Origin: JAGVSZ01 sp035456405
GTDB taxonomy: Bacteria > Pseudomonadota > Gammaproteobacteria > Burkholderiales > SG8-39
Direction of reading: 5' to 3'
DNA length: 64,000 bases
Assembly: GCA_035456405.1 (NCBI GenBank)
Contig: DATIDG010000095.1
Coordinates: 35,832-99,831, forward strand
In this document: positions 18,248 to 24,828 of the stretch, in pieces
Numbering within the stretch: position 1 is the first letter of the stretch
How the letters are laid out: each line of letters opens with the position of its first letter
Made by a program: the position numbers and the translations under genes
The notes under the pieces: generated by a model
The model's database searches: none
What the model was told of the DNA's origin: nothing
The model's input: the letters and a program-made list of their open reading frames with translations, nothing else

Positions 18248-18796
18248 TCAGGCGCCCCGGCGCGCCGCGGCGGCCTTCCTGCTCCAGACCCATACGTACT
18301 GCGCGCCCGATACCGTCACCGTCACGAAGACGGCGGCGAACAGGGCTGGCAGCCACGCACTGCCGTCGATGAGCGTGGCCGCATGCGCGAGCGCGCCCGC
18401 CAGCGCGGCAAACTCCAGCGCGGTGTTGATCTTGGAGAGCCAGGTCGGCGCCATCTCCACTTGCCCGACGACGAGCCGGTACGCGATCGCGCCGCTGGCG
18501 ATGACGACGTCGCGCACCACGATCGCCGCCGCGAGCCAGAGCGGGAGCCAACCCTGCCAGGCGAGGAGCACGGTCGCGGTGAACATCGTCAGCTTGTCGG
18601 CGATCGGGTCGAGCCGCGCGCCGAACTCGGACACGAGCCGGTAGTGGCGCGCGATCACGCCGTCGGCGAAGTCGCTGAACGCCGCCGCCATGAAGGCCGC
18701 CAGCGCCCACCCGTAGCTTCTCTGAACGAGCAGGTACGCGATCACCGGGATGAGCAGCATCCGCCCGGCGGTGATTACGTTCGGCAGGTTCGGCAC
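18248..18796 (-). CDS. CDP-alcohol phosphatidyltransferase (PgsA-like)
   Basis: This 182-residue inner-membrane enzyme joins a CDP-diacylglycerol phosphatidyl group to an alcohol. The diagnostic motif D-x2-DG-x2-AR-x8-G-x3-D-x3-D is complete (SDFADGVIAR...GARLDPIAD, about residues 41-67). About five to six hydrophobic helices surround it. The start is a GTG at 18794-18796, 9 bp after the stop of the aldo/keto reductase, so the genes are probably cotranscribed. It could be a phosphatidylglycerophosphate synthase or a paralogue with another acceptor alcohol; the sequence does not decide. Confidence 0.85.
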   Translation of the reverse strand: MPNLPNVITAGRMLLIPVIAYLLVQRSYGWALAAFMAAAFSDFADGVIARHYRLVSEFGARLDPIADKLTMFTATVLLAWQGWLPLWLAAAIVVRDVVIASGAIAYRLVVGQVEMAPTWLSKINTALEFAALAGALAHAATLIDGSAWLPALFAAVFVTVTVSGAQYVWVWSRKAAAARRGA

Positions 18797-18805
18797 GGTG
18801 CCGGC

Positions 18806-19747
18806 TCAGAGCGCCTCGAAGTGCCGGATCATCCGCTCGCGCGTGGCCGCGTCCGGGAGCCGGCCGTAGAGCGCGCCCATGTTCTCGAGCATGTGCGGCG
18901 CCTGCGAAGTCGCCGGAATCGCGCACGTCACCGCCGGGTGCGACACCACGAACTTGAGGAAGAACGCGGCCCAGGTCGCACAGTCGAAGTCGCGCGCCCA
19001 AGGGGGCAGCGGCCGGCCCTGGACGCGCGCGAAGAGGTTTCCGCCGTCGAATGGACGGTTTGCGATCACCGCGACGCCGCGCTCGGCGGCGAGGGGGAGC
19101 AGGCGGCGCTCGGCCTCGCGGTCAGCGAAATTGTAGGTGAACTGCACGAAGTCGAACGGCTCGGTCGCGATCGCCTTCTCCATCTCGGCGTGGCGCCGGC
19201 CGTGCGAGGTCGTGATGCCGATGTAGCGGACGCGGCCTTCGGCCTTCCATGCCTTGAGCGTCTTTAGGTGAGCGGGCCAGTCGACCATGTTGTGGATCTG
19301 CATCAGGTCGAAGCGCGGCACCCCCCACAGCCTGCGCGAGGCTTCCATCTGCCCGATGCCCGCGCCCCGGCCCACGATCCACACCTTCGTCGCGGCGAAC
19401 GGGACCGGCCGGCCTAGCATGCGCGGGAGCAATGCGCCGATCACCGCCTCCGCGGAGCCGTACATCGGCGACGAGTCGATGAGCGTGCCGCCGCGCTCGA
19501 AGAACGCCTGCAGCACCGGCGCGAGCGCATCGCGACGGCGCGGGTCGCTCCCGGCGTCGAAGGTGATCCAGGTGCCGAGGCCGATCGCCGGCAGGAGCTC
19601 GCCGCTCGCCGGGATCGGCCGCCGGATGGGCGCGCCCGGCGCGGCGAGAACCGGTTGCGCAAGACCGGTGCGGCACGTCCAGCCGGCCGCGGCCGTGCCG
19701 AGCGCGGCGAGAAAACGGCGGCGGCCGTAGGCGTGGCGGCGATCCAT
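18806..19747 (-). CDS. Tat-exported aldo/keto reductase
   Basis: The 313-residue protein begins with a twin-arginine signal (GRRRFLAALGTAAAGW) and continues as an aldo/keto reductase barrel. The catalytic tetrad is visible: Asp and Tyr in DSSPMYGSAE, Lys in AATKVWIV and His in MQIHNMVDW. AKR enzymes reduce carbonyls with NAD(P)H. Export through Tat means it would fold with its cofactor before leaving the cytoplasm, which is unusual for the family but seen in some proteobacteria. Its start is 20 bp from the divergent PNPOx gene. It probably heads an operon with the phosphatidyltransferase. The substrate is unknown. Confidence 0.88.
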   Translation of the reverse strand: MDRRHAYGRRRFLAALGTAAAGWTCRTGLAQPVLAAPGAPIRRPIPASGELLPAIGLGTWITFDAGSDPRRRDALAPVLQAFFERGGTLIDSSPMYGSAEAVIGALLPRMLGRPVPFAATKVWIVGRGAGIGQMEASRRLWGVPRFDLMQIHNMVDWPAHLKTLKAWKAEGRVRYIGITTSHGRRHAEMEKAIATEPFDFVQFTYNFADREAERRLLPLAAERGVAVIANRPFDGGNLFARVQGRPLPPWARDFDCATWAAFFLKFVVSHPAVTCAIPATSQAPHMLENMGALYGRLPDAATRERMIRHFEAL

Positions 19748-19767
19748 GCTTGCTATGATCGCGCCAC

Positions 19768-20259
19768 ATGAGGGCATCTGTCGACAACCAGCCCCTGCTC
19801 GACGAAGCGAACGCGAAGTTCATCCGGTGCGGCGTCATGGTGAGCGTCGCGTCGCGCGACGCGCACCACGTCGCATCGCTCTCCCGCGCCCTGGGCTGCC
19901 GCGTCGCGCCGGACCGGCGCCGCGTGACGGCGTTCCTCGCCGCGTCGCAGTCCGAGGTGCTCCTGCGCGACCTGCGCGACACTGGAACGATCGCGGTGGT
20001 CTTCACCCAGCCGAGCACGCACCGCACGATCCAGCTCAAGGGCACCGACGCAGCATCCGGACCGCTCGAGCCCGGTGATACGGCGCTCATCGACGCCAAC
20101 ATCGTTGCCCTGGTGAAAGACGTGGCAGCGCTCGGTTACACCGAAGCCTTTGCGCGGACCCTCCTCGCTTACGGGCCGGACGACCTCGTCGCCGTGACGT
20201 TCACGCCGACGTCGGCATTCGCGCAGACGCCGGGGCCGCAGGCGGGCAAGCGGCTGTGA
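19768..20259 (+). CDS. PNPOx-like flavin-binding split-barrel protein
   Basis: This protein of 163 residues resembles the pyridoxamine 5'-phosphate oxidase fold, which binds FMN, F420 or haem. The pattern of strands and the segment FLAASQSEVLLRDLRDTGTIAVVFTQPSTHRTIQLKG fit the barrel. Its stop overlaps the GTG start of the next gene (GTGA), so the two are translationally coupled and probably form a unit. No specific substrate or cofactor-binding residues can be fixed. It is divergent from the aldo/keto reductase with only 20 bp between the starts, so the promoters must overlap. Confidence 0.75.
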   Translation: MRASVDNQPLLDEANAKFIRCGVMVSVASRDAHHVASLSRALGCRVAPDRRRVTAFLAASQSEVLLRDLRDTGTIAVVFTQPSTHRTIQLKGTDAASGPLEPGDTALIDANIVALVKDVAALGYTEAFARTLLAYGPDDLVAVTFTPTSAFAQTPGPQAGKRL

Positions 20260-21596
20260 CCCTGACCGTCGACGCGATCCGCGACTGCCTCGAGGGCAGC
20301 GTCCCGAGCCTGGTCGCGACGTGCGCGCCGGACGGAACGCCGAACGTGTCGTACGTCTCGCAGGTCCACTACGTCGACGGCGAGCACGTGGCGCTCACCT
20401 ACCAGTTCTTCAGCAAGACGCGGGAGAACGTGCTCGCGAACCCGCGCGCGACGCTGTTCCTGGTGAATCCTACGACGCTGGCCCGTTACCGCCTCGCCGC
20501 CGAATACCTGCGCACCGAGACCGATGGGCCGCTGTTCGAGAGCATGAAGGCCAAGCTCGCCGGAATCGCGTCGCATACCGGCATGAGCGGCGTGTTCCGG
20601 CTGCTCGGATCCGACGTGTACCGCGTGCTCGGCATCGAGCACCTGCCGTGCCGGCTGCTGCCCGCGCCGCCGCCGCGGCGCAGCCTGCTCGCATCGTTGC
20701 GCACTGCATCGCAACGACTCAATGCGTGCACCGACCTCGCGAGCCTGCTGGACGAATCGCTCGAATGCCTCACACAGCTCTTCGATATCAGGCATGCCAT
20801 GGTGCTGATGCTCGATGCGAACGCCCAGCGGCTGTACGCCGTGGCGAGCCGCGGTTACGAGTCATCCGGCGTGGGAGCCGAGATTCCGCTCGGCCAGGGC
20901 GTGATCGGCGTTGCGGCGCGCGAGCTGACGCCGATCCGAATCTCGCATGCGACGAGCGAGTACGGCTACGGCCGCGCGATCCGCGCCGCCGCCGCGGCGG
21001 CCGGCATGGCCGACCGCCTCGCGACCGAGATCCCGTTCCCGGGCCTGCCGGAGTCGCGCAGCCAGCTCGCGGTGCCGATCATCGCGTGCGGGCGACTGGT
21101 CGGTGCGCTGTACGTCGAGAGCACGGAGGATCAGCGCTTCGGCTACGACGACGAGGACACGCTGGTCGCCCTGGCGGCGCAGCTCGGCGCCGGCATCCAC
21201 ATCCTGCAGGCGACCGAGGGCCAGGAGGAGGCGCCCGCACCCGAATCGGGGCGCCTGCCGGTCGAGGGCGCGCCGGTCGCGATCCGCCACTACGCCGAGA
21301 ACGACAGCGTGTTCCTCGGGGAGGACTACCTGATCAAGGGCGTCGCGGGCGCGATCTTCTGGAAGGTCGTGCGCGACTACGTAAACGAGCAGCGCGTCGA
21401 GTTCACCAACCGCGAGCTGCGCCTCGACCCGGCGATCCGGCTGCCCGACGTCAGCGACAACCTCGAGGCGCGGCTCATCCTCCTGCAGCGGCGCCTCGAC
21501 GAGCGCGAGGCATTCGTGCGCATCGAGAAGACCGGCCGCGGTCGCTTTCGCCTCTGCGTCCGCCGGCCGGTCAAGCTCGTCGAGATGGCCGTCTAG
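20256..21596 (+). CDS. PNPOx-like domain fused to GAF and a C-terminal conserved domain
   Basis: This 446-residue protein has three parts. Residues 1-140 are a second PNPOx-type split barrel (PSLVATCAPDGTPNVSYVSQVHYVDGEHVALTYQFF). Residues about 150-320 are a GAF domain (FDIRHAMVLMLDANAQRLYAVASRGYE, PLGQGVIG, SQLAVPII, LVGALYVES) that would bind a small molecule. Residues about 340-446 are a conserved module (YAENDSVFLGEDYLIKGVAGAIFWKVV...EFTNRELRLD) that may be winged-helix-like. The GTG start overlaps the stop of the upstream PNPOx gene. The architecture suggests a flavin- or redox-responsive signalling protein; the output is unknown. Confidence 0.75.
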   Translation: MTLTVDAIRDCLEGSVPSLVATCAPDGTPNVSYVSQVHYVDGEHVALTYQFFSKTRENVLANPRATLFLVNPTTLARYRLAAEYLRTETDGPLFESMKAKLAGIASHTGMSGVFRLLGSDVYRVLGIEHLPCRLLPAPPPRRSLLASLRTASQRLNACTDLASLLDESLECLTQLFDIRHAMVLMLDANAQRLYAVASRGYESSGVGAEIPLGQGVIGVAARELTPIRISHATSEYGYGRAIRAAAAAAGMADRLATEIPFPGLPESRSQLAVPIIACGRLVGALYVESTEDQRFGYDDEDTLVALAAQLGAGIHILQATEGQEEAPAPESGRLPVEGAPVAIRHYAENDSVFLGEDYLIKGVAGAIFWKVVRDYVNEQRVEFTNRELRLDPAIRLPDVSDNLEARLILLQRRLDEREAFVRIEKTGRGRFRLCVRRPVKLVEMAV

Positions 21597-21635
21597 GAAA
21601 GCTCTGATTCATTCGAGGAATGAAGCAGGGCTTTC
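21597..21635. repeat. Long imperfect hairpin, REP-like
   Basis: The sequence right after the stop of the GAF gene folds into an 18-step stem: GAAAGC/GCTTTC, one T-G wobble, CTG/CAG, one A-G mismatch and TTCATTC/GAATGAA around a GAG loop. The AT-rich inner arms stand out from the GC-rich genes. It may be an interspersed palindrome or part of the transcription stop; other copies could not be searched for. Confidence 0.7.
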
Positions 21636-21651
21636 TCCGAGTCAGGGGGGT

Positions 21652-21675
21652 CAAAGGGGGAGGTATCCCCCTTTG
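21652..21675. terminator. Probable bidirectional terminator hairpin
   Basis: A perfect 9-bp stem CAAAGGGGG (21652-21660) and CCCCCTTTG (21667-21675) closes a 6-base AGGTAT loop. It lies between the convergent GAF gene and the small gene on the right. There is no clean T-run after it, so strength is uncertain, but position and symmetry fit a terminator for both strands. Confidence 0.65.
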
Positions 21676-21690
21676 TCGTTCAGATAATCC

Positions 21691-21873
21691 CTAGACGGGC
21701 AAGGGCGCGATTGCGGCCATCAGCCGCGCCCAGTCGCGGTCATCGACGCTCGCCCGGACCCGGTCGAGCGCCTCCGTGGCCGCTGCGGCCGGCGCGTGTT
21801 GGACCAGCGTCGACAGGACCGCCGCCAGGGCGGCAGGATCGACGTTGCGGCAGCTAAGCGTTGCCTGTTCCAT
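21691..21873 (-). CDS. Small hypothetical protein downstream of cytochrome c
   Basis: This is a 60-residue, Ala-rich, probably helical protein (MEQATLSCRNVDPAALAAVL...) with no signal peptide. The ATG is preceded by GCAGGAGC, a usable ribosome binding site, and it lies 15 bp after the cytochrome stop, which supports a two-gene operon. No domain is recognised. It could be a small accessory protein of the cytochrome or an unrelated cytoplasmic protein. Confidence 0.55.
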   Translation of the reverse strand: MEQATLSCRNVDPAALAAVLSTLVQHAPAAAATEALDRVRASVDDRDWARLMAAIAPLPV

Positions 21874-21888
21874 GGTCTGCTCCTGCAG

Positions 21889-22398
21889 TCACTTCGCCGC
21901 CGCGCGCGGCGCGGGCGGCAGGTTCTGCGGGACGAACACGAAGTACGGCGTGTCGACCTGCTGACCGGGCGGCACGTACTGCGGTGCGGGCTTGCCCTTG
22001 GGTCCGAGCGCGCGAACGTACCGGTACACGGCCTGCAAGTCGGCGTCCGTCATGGCCGCGAGGTTGAACCACGGCATCGGCGGCTTCATGCTGGTGCGCG
22101 CGCGCTTCAGCCATTCGTCTTCAGTCATCGACTGCATCGCGAGCCGCAGGTTGGCGGGGTAGGTGGTGCCCCATGGCCCCTGGAACCCGACCGGCGCGCC
22201 AACGAGCCACTCGCCCTCGGGAACCTTTCCGTCCACCTCCATGTAGCGTGGCGTATGGCAATCGTTGCAGCCGCTGACGGTCAGCAGGTACTTGCCGCGC
22301 TCGAGCGTGGCCTTGTCCGCGCCCCTGTCGCCCGCCATCGCGCCGCCCGCCGCGGCGACCGCGAGCGCAACTGCGAGTGCTGCCTGCTTCGCTTTCAT
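21889..22398 (-). CDS. Periplasmic c-type cytochrome
   Basis: The 169-residue protein has a signal peptide (cleaved near GGAMA-GD) and one haem-binding motif, SGCNDCHTP. Later Met residues in the TSMKPPMPWF region could supply the distal ligand. It is a class I-type electron carrier in the periplasm, similar to the small cytochromes paired with alcohol or aldehyde dehydrogenases; no such partner is adjacent. The start is the ATG at 22396-22398, with GGAGGGG upstream; the open frame continues further but without coding character. A DDxL-like conserved end (MTDADLQAVYRYVRALGP) is present. Confidence 0.88.
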   Translation of the reverse strand: MKAKQAALAVALAVAAAGGAMAGDRGADKATLERGKYLLTVSGCNDCHTPRYMEVDGKVPEGEWLVGAPVGFQGPWGTTYPANLRLAMQSMTEDEWLKRARTSMKPPMPWFNLAAMTDADLQAVYRYVRALGPKGKPAPQYVPPGQQVDTPYFVFVPQNLPPAPRAAAK

Positions 22399-22527
22399 CT
22401 CATTCCCCTCCTTGTTGGGCCAAACTGATGGGAATGAAGCGTAGGGATTGCCGGGCGCCGGCGTTCGTAAATGTTGGCTCACGAGACCTTAATAATTTCA
22501 TAAGCCCGCCCGAGAGCCGAGGAACGG

Positions 22528-24658
22528 TCAGAACAGGTCGAGTTGCGGAGTGCTGCGCGGGGGCCGGAAACGCGAAGCGTCGAGCGGCTCGCGGCCGCGG
22601 CGATTGAGGCCCAGACGCTGGCAGGCAAGATCGAACCGCTTCCCGATCAGCTCGGCGAAATTCCCGGTGCCGGTCTGGCGGACGCCGAAGGTGGACTCGT
22701 AATCCCTCCCGCCCCTCATCTGGCGGACCAGGCTCATCACGTGATCCGCCTTCAGGGGATAGTGCGTCGCGAGCCATTCCTTGAACAGCGGCGCGACCTC
22801 GTGCGGCAGCCGGAGCAGGATGTAGCCCGCCGAGACGGCGCCCGCCGCGCACGCGCGCCCCAGGATCTCCTCCATGTACCGGTCGGTCACGAACGGAATC
22901 AGCGGCGCGACGATCACGCCGACCGGGATACCGGCGTCCGCGAGCCGGCGGATCGCCTCGAGCCTGCGGTACGGCGCCGATGCGCGGCTCGAGCTTGCGC
23001 GCGAGCGCGGCGTCGAGGTTCGTGACCGACACATAGGCGTGCGCCATGCGCTTCGCCGCCATCGGCGCGACGAGGTCGATGTCGCGCTCGACGAGCGCGT
23101 TCTTGGTGACGATTGTGAACGGATGCTCGCACTCGGCGAGCACCTCGAGAACCGAGCGCGTGACGCGCAGCTCGCGCTCGACCGGCTGGTAGGGGTCGGT
23201 GTTGGCGCCGAGCGCGATTGCGCTCGGGCGGTAGCCGGGTGCGGCGAGCTCCTTGCGCAGCAGCTCCGCGGCGTTGATTTTCGCGAAGATGCGCGTCTCG
23301 AAATCGAGGCCGGGCGAGAGGCCGAGATACGCGTGCGACGGACGCGCGTAGCAGTTGTGGCTGATGACGCCGTTGGCGATGAAATCTCCAGTGCCCGTCG
23401 TAATGTCGAACAGGTCCCGCTGACCTCGCAATTGCTCGATCGCAACAACGCCGAGGTCCGCCCGGGATTTCACGGCCTGGCCCGCGATTTCACGCTTCCG
23501 CGCTATCGAAGGGTCGGTTAGGCGGAAGAATCGCAGGTGTTCCCGCAATCCCCCGCGAACCCGCACGTAGCTCACCGGCCGGGGTCTCTTCGCGCAGGTC
23601 TCCACGACCGTGTCGAACCCGAGCGAGGTGAGCGATGAAGTGGTTGCGTCAATCATCGCCCGGTCGGTGTTCGAGATTCGAATGGTGCCGTAGCCGAAAG
23701 ACCCCTCCGCGTCGAAAATCCCGGCGGCAAAGCCGCGTGCCCACTCTCCTTCGCAGCGGCTTGGCCACTCGATCAGCCTCTCGATCGCGGCGATGGATGC
23801 GCGCGTGCTGGTCCGGATCGCCTCGATGCGCTTTCCATTCGTCCTTTCCGGCTGGAACAGGAATCGGTCGGTACCAACACCGAAGTCGCCCAGATATCGC
23901 CCGGCTCTTTCAAGCGCGTCCACGTCGGTCATTGCCAGCCGGAATCTGTACTGATCCGCGTTCGCACGTCGATGCCTCTCATATCGATAGGCGCGCAGGT
24001 GTCCGTCTCCCCTAATCAGCCCGCACAGGTAGCCACGGCGGTACTCGCGCGTGTCGCATGGGCTCTCGGGTGAGACAACGATCCCGAAGCCCATTAGGGT
24101 GTTGTTGATTGTCAGATGCGGTCTTTGTCCGTTGCCCTCCTCTGCATCGACGAACTTCCAGCCACGCTCGGTCAGGAATCGATGGTCCGCGCTTGCGATA
24201 AGTTCGGTACTGTCCGCCAGGCGCACCCTGTGGGCGGGCTTGCGCGTGCGCCAGTGCGCGAGGACCGAGGTCTTGACGTAGTACCGGTAGTGGCCGCGTT
24301 TCTCGGTGCCGTAGATCTCGTCTCCGGGTCGAACCTCCGCGAGCGGCCTGACGCTGCCGTCTCCCATGAGGATCGACGATTTCCCATCGAGGCAGTAGAC
24401 ACAGCCATGCTCGCATCCGCGATACGGGTTGATCGACTGGTCGAACGGGATGTCGGGCGAGTCGTTGCGCGCGATGATCGACTTCGCGGTTTCGCGCGTG
24501 ACCTCGGTGCGGATCGGCGGCAGCGCTTCCTCGTCGTGCCCCCAGCCGTCGTCGACCGCCTCGCGCTGGAACGACTCGTAGCGGCCCTCGAGGTTGGATG
24601 GCGCGCCGCGTCCCTTGGCCGGGCCGCCGGGATCGCCGCGCGTCGTCTTGAGCGCCAT
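22528..24658 (-). CDS. PA0069-type radical SAM protein, intein-interrupted and frameshifted
   Basis: The N-extein (residues 1-88) matches the PA0069/Rv2578c radical SAM family: KGRGAPSNLEGRYE, DDGWG, then SINPYRGCEHGCVY. A 347-residue intein follows, and the C-extein restarts at CYARPSHAYLGLSPGLDFETRIFAK. Splicing would give GCEHGCVYCYARPSHAY, an intact C-x3-C-x2-C cluster motif. After LEPR (near 22980) the reading frame breaks. The rest (APYRRLEAIRRLADAGIPVGVIVAPLIPFVTD... to QLDLF at 22528) is intact in another frame, and loss of two bases in a CGCG run restores the family alignment. These proteins resemble spore photoproduct lyase-like enzymes; the P. aeruginosa member is, from memory, in the LexA regulon. 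Either the gene is newly broken or the frameshift is an assembly error. Confidence 0.9.
23354..24394 (-). mobile_element. LAGLIDADG intein inserted at the third radical SAM cysteine
   Basis: The element is 347 codons, in frame, and shows all class 1 intein blocks. Block A starts CLDGKSSILM with Cys1. Block B has ASADHRFL with the His near residue 71. Blocks F and G end DLFDITTGTGDFIANGVISHN, with penultimate His and terminal Asn, followed by Cys+1. Two LAGLIDADG motifs are present, YLCGLIRGDG (about 122-131) and FAAGIFDAEG (about 222-231), both with the acidic residue, so the homing endonuclease looks active. Its G+C is visibly lower than the flanking extein. Inteins in Rv2578c-family radical SAM proteins are known, so the site class is established; this PA0069-type example may not be described. 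Confidence 0.95.
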
Positions 24659-24679
24659 ACTGGCATTTTAGCCAGTATG
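24656..24679. promoter_or_regulatory. LexA-like palindromic operator over the start codon
   Basis: A perfect 9-bp inverted repeat (CATACTGGC, 6-base spacer, GCCAGTATG) contains TACTG-N10-CAGTA, the outline of the enterobacterial LexA box, and includes the radical SAM start codon. On the minus strand TTCCAC and TAAAAT lie 17 bp apart as possible -35 and -10 elements. The -10 falls inside the palindrome, so binding would block initiation, and transcripts would begin at or very near the ATG, giving a leaderless mRNA. That PA0069 is LexA-controlled in Pseudomonas is recalled knowledge; here it is inference. Confidence 0.7.
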
Positions 24680-24828
24680 TGAGCAGTGTGGAATATTTCC
24701 GGTGTCCATGCGCGCAGCGCAGGTAAGATGCGTGCCTTCGGCCCTGGCCCCGTCGGCCGATCGCAGGAGGAAGCGGGTGCGCGCGAACCGTTGTGCAGCG
24801 CGATCGATCCAGGTCGGTAGCTCGTCCC

